DNA of 64,000 nt, taken from the NCBI GenBank assembly GCA_050955045.1, contig JBPBQV010000001.1:310001-374000 (forward strand), in the 5' to 3' direction. The notes under the pieces are model-generated. The model was not told the origin of the DNA, made no database searches, and was given only the letters and a program-made list of their open reading frames with translations. This document shows positions 53,479-61,954 of this stretch, piece by piece. Position 1 is the stretch's first letter. Each line of letters begins with the position of its first letter. The DNA is from Mucilaginibacter_A sp050955045. Lineage in GTDB: Bacteria > Bacteroidota > Bacteroidia > Sphingobacteriales > Sphingobacteriaceae. Position numbers and translations under genes: made by a program.

Positions 53479-54054
53479 TTAAACTGCACTTTTAAATTTG
53501 AATTCTGTTTTTATTTCCATTGCAGCATTGTAAGCTACAATTGCCGGTGATGTTAACACAACAATTTCTTCTGTGTAAAAAGAACATTCAAATTTCAGGT
53601 TTTTGAAATAATCCCAAAGCACTTTATATTGAGCAAATGATAAAGACCTTGCAATTGTAACATGCGGCGTATTGCGCACATCTGTACCAAATATTTTTCT
53701 AAGCTTAAAAAAAGCTTCTTCAATATCCGGATTTAGCTCAACTTTAGCATAAATTGTATAAGTGTTTTGATGCTCGAAATAATCAAAACCGCAAATATTT
53801 ATATGGAAAGAATTTATCCGGTTAACCATCTTCCGGTAAACAGACGTGCGGTCATCAAAACATGAAGCGTTATCATCATAATGATTTACGGTGATATGTG
53901 CTTTACTTTTAAAGGAGCGGAAAGGCCCGATTAAATTCAGCGCCTTGGCTTTAAATCGTTTTACTTCCGATATAACTTCTTCACTTGGTTCAATAACAAG
54001 CAAATAGTCCTGGCTATTTATCTTGGTATTTTGATTTTGGCTAAGCATTTTCAT
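53479..54054 (-). CDS. 2'-5' RNA ligase-like 2H phosphoesterase
   Basis: 191 aa. Two His-x-Thr motifs, HITVNHY near 53-59 and HVTIARS near 134-140, are spaced as in the LigT/2H phosphoesterase fold. The family cleaves or joins 2'-5' or cyclic phosphate bonds in RNA or nucleotides; the substrate here is unknown. It is a single gene with the SRP RNA downstream and a repeat element 77 bp upstream. Confidence 0.83.
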   Translation of the reverse strand: MKMLSQNQNTKINSQDYLLVIEPSEEVISEVKRFKAKALNLIGPFRSFKSKAHITVNHYDDNASCFDDRTSVYRKMVNRINSFHINICGFDYFEHQNTYTIYAKVELNPDIEEAFFKLRKIFGTDVRNTPHVTIARSLSFAQYKVLWDYFKNLKFECSFYTEEIVVLTSPAIVAYNAAMEIKTEFKFKSAV

Positions 54055-54131
54055 TTACATATTTACTAAATATATTAGTATTCCATAAAACAACTTTTCC
54101 ACATTTTACTAACAAACTTATTAACACTCAG

Positions 54132-54143
54132 ATGCTTCTTTTA
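54132..54143 (-). repeat. TAAAAGAAGYAT element, exact (CAT)
   Basis: In the divergent gap between the 2H phosphoesterase and the arginine operon, oriented toward the phosphoesterase. Confidence 0.8.
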
Positions 54144-54291
54144 CTTATCTTTTTTGGGAATGAGGCAGTAACATTAAACTTCATAGCAAAGATTTTGTCT
54201 TTAATGTAACTTTTAAAAATCTACATAGTATAATCGAAAAATTTATACGATAATTGCAGCATTTTCTAAGCAAGCTTAAATTAGACAAATA

Positions 54292-54420
54292 ATGAATGAA
54301 CAACGCTTTCTTATGCCTACTGTCAGAGCAGTTTTTGCTCCGGTAGCATTTGCGTTAGTTTCGCTTTCCGCGTTCTGCTTCTCTTTAAGACGACGACATT
54401 TTTTCATCTCCCGACTTTGA
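54292..54420 (+). CDS. Arginine-operon leader peptide (predicted)
   Basis: 42 aa: ATG at 54292, TGA at 54418-54420. It contains six Arg codons, three in a row (AGA CGA CGA, 54388-54396), seven codons before the stop. It is followed after 25 bp by a terminator-like hairpin and then the arginine genes, the expected layout when stalling at Arg codons controls termination. I recognise no homologous protein; the call rests on composition and position. It is less AT-rich than the surrounding gap. Confidence 0.72.
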   Translation: MNEQRFLMPTVRAVFAPVAFALVSLSAFCFSLRRRHFFISRL

Positions 54421-54445
54421 ATTAATTCAATATAAAATTTCTACT

Positions 54446-54510
54446 GCCGGAAAAGGATGATATTGATGCCATCTTTTAATGATACTTCCGGCTTAGTTTC
54501 TTTTTTATTT
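54446..54510 (+). terminator. Attenuator hairpin before the arginine operon
   Basis: GCCGGAA (54446-54452) pairs with TTCCGGC (54486-54492), with an inner stem AAGGATG/CATCTT. A T-rich run follows (54493-54510). It ends 24 bp before the first arginine gene. A possible antiterminator partner is CTCCGGTAG in the leader coding region (54338-54346), which could pair imperfectly with the left arm. Confidence 0.72.
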
Positions 54511-54533
54511 AACGGAAATAGTTGTATTTCTCC

Positions 54534-55214
54534 ATGACAATTCAAGATTTTAAAATACAAGTGGCTACAGGCGAACATGCCGATTATGCGCCACAAATAT
54601 GCGATGAAATGGCCGAATCTGCCAAAGCACGCGGAACGGGCATTGCTACACGATCGCCAGAATATGTGGCCAATAAAATGCTGGAAGGCAAAGCCGTAAT
54701 TGCTATTTATAAAGATGGCACCTGGGCAGGTTTTTGTTACATCGAAACCTGGAGCCACGGCCAATTCGTAGCCAATTCAGGCTTAATTGTGAATCCAGTT
54801 TTTAGAAAAGTTGGTTTGGCAAAAGCCATCAAACACGAAGTTTTTAAATTATCACGCAAAAAATATCCGGATGCCAAAATATTTGGTTTAACAACTGGTT
54901 TGGCAGTAATGAAAATTAACTCCGAATTAGGTTACGAACCGGTAACGTATTCAGAATTATCGCAGGACGAAGCTTTTTGGCAAGGCTGCAAAAGCTGCGT
55001 GAATTACGATATTTTGATGAGTAAAGAACGCAAAAATTGTATGTGTACCGCTATGCTTTTTGATCCGGAAGAAAAAGCGAAAGAGATTGAAGATAAGATG
55101 AAAAAACTCAGCCATAAAGCAACATTGCTGGAACGGATTGAAAGTGCGCTTAAAAAATCAACCAAAACAATTGAAACTTTAGGTTTGGGCATTACCAAGC
55201 TAACTGATATTTAA
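54534..55214 (+). CDS. GNAT-family N-acyltransferase of the arginine operon
   Basis: 226 aa from the ATG at 54534; a TTG at 54522 is an alternative. The GNAT core includes AVIAIYKDGTWAGFCYIETW, ANSGLIVNPVFRKVGLAKAIKHEVF (acyl-CoA-binding loop, divergent RKVGLA) and KIFGLTTGLAVMKINSELGYEPV. A Cys-rich stretch (CKSCVNYDIL, CMCTAM) near 165-190 is unusual. As first gene of an arginine operon it is a candidate for the N-acylation of glutamate, replacing ArgA/ArgJ, as proposed for Bacteroides relatives. Acetyl or succinyl donor is not determinable. Confidence 0.8.
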   Translation: MTIQDFKIQVATGEHADYAPQICDEMAESAKARGTGIATRSPEYVANKMLEGKAVIAIYKDGTWAGFCYIETWSHGQFVANSGLIVNPVFRKVGLAKAIKHEVFKLSRKKYPDAKIFGLTTGLAVMKINSELGYEPVTYSELSQDEAFWQGCKSCVNYDILMSKERKNCMCTAMLFDPEEKAKEIEDKMKKLSHKATLLERIESALKKSTKTIETLGLGITKLTDI

Positions 55215-55216
55215 CC

Positions 55217-56410
55217 ATGAAAGAAAAAGTAGTTTTAGCATTTAGCGGAGGTTTGGATACTTCGTTTTGCAGCATTTATTTATCGCAGGATTTGAACTTG
55301 GAAGTCCATTCCGTTATTGTAAATACTGGTGGTTTTAGTGCCGAAGAATTAGCAGATGTTGAGAAACGTGCTTACAAAATGGGCGTTACATCACATACTG
55401 TGGTTGATGAAACGGAAAACTTTTACAATACATGCGTTCGTCATCTGATCTACGGAAACGTATTGAAAAATAATACTTATCCGCTTTCTGTAAGTGCCGA
55501 ACGTGTTAGCCAGGCTACAGCAATTGCTTTATATGCCAAAAAAATTGGTGCAGATTACGTTGCGCATGGCAGCACCGGCGCCGGTAACGATCAGGTCCGG
55601 TTTGATATGATTTTTAACATCATCATTCCGGAAATAAAAATTTTAACGCCCATCCGTGATTTAAAATTAAGTCGCGAAGTAGAAATTACTTATCTGAAAG
55701 AGCACGGCGTAGAGATGAATTTCGAAAAAGCGAAATACTCTATTAATAAAGGTATTTGGGGAACTTCGGTTGGCGGAAAAGAAACTTTGACTTCTCACGA
55801 AGGTTTGCCGGATGAAGCCTGGCCAACGCAATTAACTAAAGAAGGTTCAGAAAAAGTAACGCTCGAATTTAAACAGGGTGAATTGGTTGCTATCAACGAG
55901 GAAACATTTGATCATCCAACCAAAGCCATCCAGAAACTGCAGGAAATTGCTTCGCCTTATGCCATTGGTCGTGATATTCACGTTGGTGATACAATTATCG
56001 GCATTAAAGGCCGCGTTGGTTTTGAAGCTGCTGCACCAATGGTGATCATCAAAGCGCACCACACTTTAGAAAAACATACGCTGACCAAATGGCAGTTGAG
56101 CTGGAAAGATCAGCTTTCTACCTTTTACGGCAACTGGCTGCATGAAGGTCAGTTTCACGATCCAGTAATGCGCAATATGGAAGCTTTTTTGACTGATACG
56201 CAGAAAAACGTATCTGGAAAAGTGTTTGTGCAGTTGTATCCTTACCGTTTTCAGGTTTTAGGGATTGAATCTGACCATGATTTAATGTCGAACAAATTTG
56301 GCAGCTACGGCGAAATGAATAACACTTGGAGCGGCGAAGATGTAAAAGGATTTTCCAAGATTTTCGGTAATCAAACCGTTATTTATCATAAAGTAAACGG
56401 CGATATCTAA
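55217..56410 (+). CDS. argG: Argininosuccinate synthase
   Basis: 397 aa. The ATP-pyrophosphatase loop SGGLDTSF at 10-17 is followed by blocks typical of ArgG, including VSAERVSQATAIALYAKKIGADYVAHGSTGAGNDQVRFD and SINKGIWGTSVGG. It joins citrulline and aspartate. The start is 2 bp after the GNAT stop and the end is 1 bp before the cupin start, so translation is tightly linked. Length and motifs are normal. Confidence 0.96.
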   Translation: MKEKVVLAFSGGLDTSFCSIYLSQDLNLEVHSVIVNTGGFSAEELADVEKRAYKMGVTSHTVVDETENFYNTCVRHLIYGNVLKNNTYPLSVSAERVSQATAIALYAKKIGADYVAHGSTGAGNDQVRFDMIFNIIIPEIKILTPIRDLKLSREVEITYLKEHGVEMNFEKAKYSINKGIWGTSVGGKETLTSHEGLPDEAWPTQLTKEGSEKVTLEFKQGELVAINEETFDHPTKAIQKLQEIASPYAIGRDIHVGDTIIGIKGRVGFEAAAPMVIIKAHHTLEKHTLTKWQLSWKDQLSTFYGNWLHEGQFHDPVMRNMEAFLTDTQKNVSGKVFVQLYPYRFQVLGIESDHDLMSNKFGSYGEMNNTWSGEDVKGFSKIFGNQTVIYHKVNGDI

Positions 56411-56411
56411 A

Positions 56412-56762
56412 ATGCAAAATACAGCATTTTCAAAAAGCGAGTGTATTTCGCATTATACCTGGGGTGACGATTGCCACGGTTGGAATTTTATTGATACTGA
56501 AGAATTATCAGTTAAACAGGAATTGATGCCGCCAGACACAGCAGAAAAGCGGCATTATCATGAAAATGCTACTCAGATATTTCTCATTTTAAAAGGCAGG
56601 GCTGTTCTTTCCGTTGACGGTATTGAATCGGAATTAAGAGAACAGCAAGGAATTCAGATCAATGCCGGGCAAAAGCATTTTATCGCTAACAAAAATAACA
56701 CAGATTTAGAGTTTATTTTATATTCTTATCCTTCTACAAAAAATGACAGAATCAAACTCTAA
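56412..56762 (+). CDS. Small cupin-domain protein inside the arginine operon
   Basis: 116 aa, a single cupin: HYHENATQIFLILKGRAVLSVDG near 49-71 (motif 1 with two His) and INAGQKHFIANKNN near 87-100 (motif 2). Such small cupins bind metals or small ligands and may be sensors or epimerase-like enzymes. It is wedged between argG (1 bp) and argC, whose ATG lies inside its last codons (20-bp overlap), so it is surely part of the operon. Its role in arginine synthesis is unknown. Confidence 0.82.
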   Translation: MQNTAFSKSECISHYTWGDDCHGWNFIDTEELSVKQELMPPDTAEKRHYHENATQIFLILKGRAVLSVDGIESELREQQGIQINAGQKHFIANKNNTDLEFILYSYPSTKNDRIKL

Positions 56763-57756
56763 AATTAAGGTCGGAATTATTGGCGGTGCGGGTTATACCG
56801 GCGGTGAAATGCTGCGGATTTTAATTAACCATCCGAACGTAGAAATTGCTTTTGTAAATAGTAAAAGCAATGCTGACAATTATTTGTACGAAGTTCATAA
56901 AGATCTTTTTGGTGATACGGAACTGAAATTCAGCAGTGATTTAGTTGATGAAATTGATGTTTTATTTTTGTGCGTTGGACATGGTGATGCACAGAAGTTT
57001 TTAGAAGCCAATCCAGTTGCTGATCATATTAAAATCATTGATTTGAGTCAGGATTTTAGATTAGCTGCGAATACACAATCAGGAAATCGCCAGTTTACGT
57101 ACGGCTTACCAGAACTCAATAAAACATCGATAAAAGAAGCATCTAACATTGCCAATCCGGGTTGCTTTGCAACTTGTATCCAGCTGGGCTTGCTTCCTTT
57201 AGCACATAAAAATTTGTTGCTAAACGAAGTACATATCTCGGCCACAACCGGTTCCACTGGCGCCGGGCAAAGCCTCGCTCCTACTTCTCATTTTACCTGG
57301 CGAAATGATAATTTATCTGTTTACAAAGCCTTCGATCATCAGCATTTAAACGAGATCAGTCAATCCTTAAACCAGCTACAAGCTGATTTTCCGATTTATC
57401 CAAGTGATAAAAACAGGCTGAATTTCATTCCATATCGCGGAGATTTTACGCGAGGAATTTTAGCTTCCATTTATACTGAATGTGATTTAAGCGAACAGGA
57501 AGCATTAAAACTGTACACGGATTTTTATGCAGAACATCCTTTTACGCATGTTACAAACCGCGATATTGATTTAAAACAGATTGTGAACACTAATAAATGC
57601 TTTATCCAGGTTAAAAAACATGGCAATAAAATTTTCCTGATCAGCATTATGGATAATTTATTGAAAGGCGCATCCGGACAAGCGGTTCAAAATATGAATC
57701 TAATGTTTGATTTTCCAGAAACAGCAGGACTTAAACTGAAAGCAAACGCTTTTTAA
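56743..57756 (+). CDS. argC: N-acetyl-gamma-glutamyl-phosphate reductase
   Basis: 337 aa. GGAGYTGGEMLRIL at 14-27 binds NADPH, Cys141 in NPGCFATC is the catalytic thiol, and SGQAVQNMNLMF closes the fold. In this lineage the N-acyl group may be acetyl or succinyl. The start overlaps the cupin gene by 20 bp. An exact TAAAAGAAGCAT lies at 57131-57142 encoding Ile-Lys-Glu-Ala. Confidence 0.95.
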   Translation: MTESNSKIKVGIIGGAGYTGGEMLRILINHPNVEIAFVNSKSNADNYLYEVHKDLFGDTELKFSSDLVDEIDVLFLCVGHGDAQKFLEANPVADHIKIIDLSQDFRLAANTQSGNRQFTYGLPELNKTSIKEASNIANPGCFATCIQLGLLPLAHKNLLLNEVHISATTGSTGAGQSLAPTSHFTWRNDNLSVYKAFDHQHLNEISQSLNQLQADFPIYPSDKNRLNFIPYRGDFTRGILASIYTECDLSEQEALKLYTDFYAEHPFTHVTNRDIDLKQIVNTNKCFIQVKKHGNKIFLISIMDNLLKGASGQAVQNMNLMFDFPETAGLKLKANAF

Positions 57757-57769
57757 ACTTACAACTCTT

Positions 57770-58927
57770 ATGAAACCATTCGACGTTTACCCAATCAACC
57801 ATATCAACATTGTTAAAGGCAAAGGCAGCTTGGTTTGGGATGATAAAGGCCAGGAATACCTGGATTTATATGGCGGACACGCTGTTATTTCTATCGGGCA
57901 CACGCATCCGCATTATGTTGAGCGATTGGAAAATCAGTTGCATCAGCTGGGTTTTTACAGCAATTCGATTGAAATTCCTATTCAGCAAGAGTTTGCTGCA
58001 AAACTGGGAAAAGTTTCCGGCCGAGAAGAATACCAGTTGTTTTTATGCAATTCCGGTGCGGAAGCAAATGAAAATGCGTTAAAACTGGCTTCTTTTTATA
58101 ATGGGAAGAAGAAGGTAATTGCTTTCCGTAAAGCGTTTCATGGCCGTACTTCTCTGGCGGTTGCGGTTACGGATAATCCTAAAATTTTAGCGCCAATAAA
58201 TGAAACGGATAACGTAATTTTTCTTCCTTGGAAAGATGAAGCGGCGCTGGAACAGGCTTTTGCTGAAAACGAAATCAGTTCTGTAATTATTGAAGGAATT
58301 CAAGGTGTTGGTGGCATACAGGTTGCGCCGGAAAGCTTCCTGCAAAAAATCCGTTCATTATGCGATGAATACAATGCTGTTTTTATCGCCGATTCTGTGC
58401 AATGTGGTTATGGCCGGACCGGAAAATTTTATTCCCAGGATTTTGCTGGAGTGGACGCTGATATTTATACGATGGCTAAAGGCATGGGCAACGGTTTCCC
58501 GATTGGCGGTATTTCCATTTCGCCTAAAATAAAACCGGTTTATTACATGTTGGGAACTACTTTTGGCGGAAACCATTTGGCTTGTGCTGCCGGTTTAGCG
58601 GTTTTAGAAGTAATGGAACAGGATAACCTGATGCAAAACGCAGCCGAAGTTGGTAGTTATCTAATCGAAGAACTGAAGAAATTTGAGCAGGTAAAAGAAG
58701 TACGCGGCCGTGGTTTGATGATCGGAATTGATTTGCCGGATACCTTGGCGCATGTTAAAGCTGAACTTTTATTCAAGTATCATATTTTTACTGGTGAAGC
58801 AAAACCGAATGTGATCCGTTTGCTTCCTGCTTTAAACTTGACTAAAGCTCATGCAGATCGTTTCTTGGAGGCATTTAGTTTGGCTTTGAAAAATGCGCCA
58901 GTTGCAGAGTTTAATCCTTCGATGTAA
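57770..58927 (+). CDS. argD: N-acyl-ornithine aminotransferase
   Basis: 385 aa. NSGAEANENALKLA at 94-107, the PLP-phosphate region, Asp208 and Lys237 in MAKGMGNGFPIGG (Schiff base) are present, with TTFGGNHLACAAGLAVLE after it. It transaminates N-acyl-glutamate semialdehyde in the arginine pathway. It starts 13 bp after argC. A near-exact repeat (TAAAAGAAGTAC) lies at 58692-58703 in the codons Val-Lys-Glu-Val. Confidence 0.95.
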   Translation: MKPFDVYPINHINIVKGKGSLVWDDKGQEYLDLYGGHAVISIGHTHPHYVERLENQLHQLGFYSNSIEIPIQQEFAAKLGKVSGREEYQLFLCNSGAEANENALKLASFYNGKKKVIAFRKAFHGRTSLAVAVTDNPKILAPINETDNVIFLPWKDEAALEQAFAENEISSVIIEGIQGVGGIQVAPESFLQKIRSLCDEYNAVFIADSVQCGYGRTGKFYSQDFAGVDADIYTMAKGMGNGFPIGGISISPKIKPVYYMLGTTFGGNHLACAAGLAVLEVMEQDNLMQNAAEVGSYLIEELKKFEQVKEVRGRGLMIGIDLPDTLAHVKAELLFKYHIFTGEAKPNVIRLLPALNLTKAHADRFLEAFSLALKNAPVAEFNPSM

Positions 58928-58947
58928 ATTTTCTCATTCTAACATTT

Positions 58948-59037
58948 TCTGTCATTTCGACCAAAGGAGAAATCTTCATCAATAATAGAGATCATATCTG
59001 CTTTGATAAAGATCCCTCCTATTGTCGGGATGACAGA
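58948..59037. repeat. 90-bp imperfect palindrome, Sphingobacteria-type REP/MITE-like element
   Basis: TCTGTCATTTCGACCAAAGG at the left and its imperfect reverse complement (GATCCCTCC...GTCGGGATGACAGA) at the right flank a short spacer. Sequences of this GTCATTTCGA/GTCGGGATGAC type recur in sphingobacterial genomes, from memory. It splits argD from the transcarbamylase gene and could be transcribed as a stem-loop. Confidence 0.72.
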
Positions 59038-59079
59038 ACGCATATTTTAACTAACATAGAAAGACCTTCAATAGCTATA

Positions 59080-60027
59080 ATGAAACTGTTCTCCTCTGTA
59101 AACGACGTTGACGACATAAATTACCTGGTAAAAGAAGCATTGGATTTAAAAAAAGATCCTTTCGCTTTTCAGCATCTCGGAAAAAATAAAGCGATCGGTT
59201 TGGTTTTTATGAACCCGAGCCTGCGCACGCGCATGAGCACGCAAAAAGCAGCCATGAATTTGGGTATGAACGTAATGGTTTTAAATATCGATAAAGAAGG
59301 CTGGGCTTTGGAGCTGCGCGACGGCGTGAAAATGGATGGCACAACGGTAGAACATATTCGCGAAGCTGCTGCGGTGATGGGACAATATGTGGATATTCTG
59401 GGTTTGCGCTCTTTCCCGGGATTGAAAGATCGGGAGGAAGATTACAGCGAATCTATCTTTAATAAATTTGTGGAATTGTGCGGTGTTCCGGTGGTGAGTT
59501 TGGAATCTGCAACGCGGCACCCGCTGCAAAGTCTGGCTGATTTGATTACGATTGAAGAACTCAAAACCAAAGCTCGCCCAAAAGTAGTTTTAACCTGGGC
59601 GCCGCATGTAAAAGCTTTGCCGCAAGCTGTTCCGAATTCATTTTCAGAGTGGATGTGTAAAGCTGATGTCGATTTTACGATTGCACATCCGGCAGGATTG
59701 GAACTTTCCAAAGAATTTACGCAAGGTGCAAAAATCACTCATAATCAAGAGAAAGCTTTGCAGGATGCTGATTTTATCTATGTAAAAAACTGGTCGGCTT
59801 TTGAGCCTTACGGAAAAGTGATTCCGGGAAATGAAGACTGGATGCTGACCAATAATAAGTTGAAAAATACTAATCAAGCTAAAGTAATGCATTGCTTGCC
59901 AGTTCGCCGTGATCTGGAACTATCCGCAGAAATTTTGGACGGGTCAAATTCTATCGTGATAAAAGAAGCGGCTAACCGCGAATGGGCCGCTCAAGCAGTT
60001 TTAAAGCAAATGCTGGAAAATTTGTAA
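59080..60027 (+). CDS. argF: N-acyl-ornithine transcarbamylase (SOTCase/AOTCase type)
   Basis: 315 aa. The carbamoyl-phosphate loop is FMNPSLRTRMSTQ at 43-55, not the STRTR of ordinary OTCase. The blocks GMNVMVL, GVKMDGTTVEHIREA, ATRHPLQSLADL and MHCLPVRRD follow the N-acetyl/N-succinyl-ornithine transcarbamylases. Residue 90 is Val, where the succinyl enzyme of Bacteroides fragilis has Pro and the acetyl enzyme of Xanthomonas has Glu (from memory). Specificity is therefore open. The gene has its own 152-bp upstream gap with a REP-like element, so it could be transcribed separately. An exact repeat lies at 59129-59140 (Val-Lys-Glu-Ala). Confidence 0.9.
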   Translation: MKLFSSVNDVDDINYLVKEALDLKKDPFAFQHLGKNKAIGLVFMNPSLRTRMSTQKAAMNLGMNVMVLNIDKEGWALELRDGVKMDGTTVEHIREAAAVMGQYVDILGLRSFPGLKDREEDYSESIFNKFVELCGVPVVSLESATRHPLQSLADLITIEELKTKARPKVVLTWAPHVKALPQAVPNSFSEWMCKADVDFTIAHPAGLELSKEFTQGAKITHNQEKALQDADFIYVKNWSAFEPYGKVIPGNEDWMLTNNKLKNTNQAKVMHCLPVRRDLELSAEILDGSNSIVIKEAANREWAAQAVLKQMLENL

Positions 60028-61290
60028 TTATAGGTTCGGAGAAGGCGCAGGTTCTTTTTTTGTAAAAAAATCTACTACTTTATTAAGCGACAACCCTTGC
60101 ACTACAATAGAAAAAATGATGATAAAATAACTGCTCGCTAAAATCAAATCTCTGTATTTTGTGTGTTCCATGGAAAGTGCAAGTGCAATCGAAACTCCTC
60201 CGCGAACACCTGCCCATGTTAAAATCGTGATATTATTATAATTAACATTCAGCGTTCGCCTTAAAAAGACTAAAGGTACAAACACACTTAAACCTCTTGC
60301 TATTAATGCCAATACAATTGCCGACAAACCTACAATCCAGTAATAATTTAGAAAAGGCATTACTACAATTTGCAGCCCAATCATCACAAACAAAATTGTA
60401 TTCATCATTTCATCAATAAGTGTCCAAAACCTTTCCAGAAAGTCGTTCATTTTACCAGAAGGATCTTTTCCGAAACGCCTGTTACCTATTAATAATCCAG
60501 CTGCAACAACCGCCAGCGGAATAGAAACATGAAGCTTGCCGGCTACAACAGAAATCCCCATTACCAATGCCAGAGATGCCATTACCAAAGTTTGGAAATC
60601 ATCAACTTTACGCATTAGTTGGTAAACGATAAAAGCACTTGTTAAACCAAGTGCCATTCCTCCAAAAACCTCTTGAGCAAATAAAACTGCAATTTTTGAA
60701 GAAGAAATATCATTTCCCGATTGTGTAATATATTCCAGCAGCGTAATAAACAGAATTAAACCTACGCCATCATTAAATAAAGATTCTCCGGTAATAATGG
60801 TAGATAAATGTGGTGGTATATTAGATTTTTTTAGCACAGCAGAAACAGCAACAGGATCTGTAGGCGATATCAGCGAGCCAAAAAGCAGGCAGTAAACAAA
60901 AGGAATATCTACTTTTAAAATGTCGGTAAGCATATCAAACAGGAAACCGAAAATAGCAGTAGAAATTAAAACGCCAACTGTGCTCAAAACCAGTACAGCA
61001 CCAATCTGCTTTTTTAAATCGCCCCAATTAAAACGTAATGCACCAGCAAAAAGCAGAAACCCAAGCATGGTGTTTAATAATGCCTGCGAAAAATCAATAT
61101 TTTTATTGAGACTTGTAAGTGCTTTAAGCAATACCGGGAAAAAACCACCCGTAAATATGGCTATTATAGAAACAAAAACAGCGATGGTAATTACACCAAT
61201 TGCACTTGGCAATTTAAAAAAACGGGCGTTGATAAATGCAAAAACAGCACTCATTATCACCAAAACCGTGATAATAGTAAACATATTCAT
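60028..61290 (-). CDS. CPA1-type cation:proton antiporter
   Basis: 420 aa from the ATG at 61290 (a TTG lies two codons earlier). About twelve hydrophobic segments are visible. SLISPTDPVAVSAVL and ITGESLFNDGVGLILFI are the two conserved ion-path motifs of the NhaP/NhaK family. It should exchange Na+ or K+ for protons at the inner membrane. It is convergent with the transcarbamylase gene; the two stop codons abut with no gap. Confidence 0.9.
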   Translation of the reverse strand: MNMFTIITVLVIMSAVFAFINARFFKLPSAIGVITIAVFVSIIAIFTGGFFPVLLKALTSLNKNIDFSQALLNTMLGFLLFAGALRFNWGDLKKQIGAVLVLSTVGVLISTAIFGFLFDMLTDILKVDIPFVYCLLFGSLISPTDPVAVSAVLKKSNIPPHLSTIITGESLFNDGVGLILFITLLEYITQSGNDISSSKIAVLFAQEVFGGMALGLTSAFIVYQLMRKVDDFQTLVMASLALVMGISVVAGKLHVSIPLAVVAAGLLIGNRRFGKDPSGKMNDFLERFWTLIDEMMNTILFVMIGLQIVVMPFLNYYWIVGLSAIVLALIARGLSVFVPLVFLRRTLNVNYNNITILTWAGVRGGVSIALALSMEHTKYRDLILASSYFIIIFSIVVQGLSLNKVVDFFTKKEPAPSPNL

Positions 61291-61392
61291 AAACAAATAT
61301 AACCAAAGACACGGGAAACAAGCAGTTATTAAGGCTTACACGTAAGAAGGAACTACAAATTAAAAATTGCAGCAAACAAATTACCGGCTTTA

Positions 61393-61404
61393 ATACTTCT
61401 TTTA
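61393..61404 (-). repeat. TAAAAGAAGYAT element, exact (TAT)
   Basis: Between the divergent antiporter and acidic-protein genes, preceded by TGTGCGG in its own orientation. Confidence 0.8.
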
Positions 61405-61435
61405 CCGCACATAAATAAACTTAAATACAAACACA

Positions 61436-61801
61436 ATGATAGATCCTAAAGACGAGGCTTTCAGAGACCAGGAAGATCAAGCAAAATCTGACGATAACAA
61501 CCGCATACACGATGAACCCGGTTTTCTGGGTGATGAGGAACAAGATACCGAAAGCGGCAATGTAGCTGTTGAAAACGAAGAAGGACACGAAATACCAAAA
61601 GCAATGACTATAGAACAAGAAGGTGAAAAACCCTGGGAATTAACCAGTGGAAGCACAAATTTAACAGAAGAACAACTGGAAGAAGTGAAATCTCCATCTA
61701 CTAATCAAGGTGAAGAAGATGAAACTTTTGTTCAACCGGAAACAGAAGGAACCGGCTATCATGAAGACCCGGACCAGTTAAAAGTAGGCGGAGAAGAGTA
61801 A
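61436..61801 (+). CDS. Small highly acidic hypothetical protein
   Basis: 121 aa with about 30% Asp plus Glu, no Cys, few hydrophobic residues and no signal peptide, so probably disordered and cytosolic. I recognise no family. It has a clear terminator 22 bp after its stop and its own upstream gap, so it is an independent transcription unit. Function unknown. Confidence 0.72.
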   Translation: MIDPKDEAFRDQEDQAKSDDNNRIHDEPGFLGDEEQDTESGNVAVENEEGHEIPKAMTIEQEGEKPWELTSGSTNLTEEQLEEVKSPSTNQGEEDETFVQPETEGTGYHEDPDQLKVGGEE

Positions 61802-61823
61802 TCTGCCCTGTACTTTTTTAAAG

Positions 61824-61860
61824 AAGCACAATGGACACCGTAGTTCATTGTGCTTTTTTT
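61824..61860 (+). terminator. Terminator after the acidic-protein gene
   Basis: AAGCACAATG (61824-61833) pairs perfectly with CATTGTGCTT (61846-61855) and a T-run follows. Confidence 0.88.
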
Positions 61861-61881
61861 ATTTACCGATTTGTATCTTTG
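61848..61881 (+). promoter_or_regulatory. Promoter of the prenyl synthase gene
   Basis: TATCTTTG (61874-61881) is a strong -7 box and TTG (61848-61850) lies about 23 bases upstream, overlapping the preceding terminator. Confidence 0.6.
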
Positions 61882-61954
61882 GCTGCCACCAAAATGCTTG
61901 TTTTAACACATTTTTATTTTTGATATTTAATTACTAATCCTATAAAGCCCGCAA

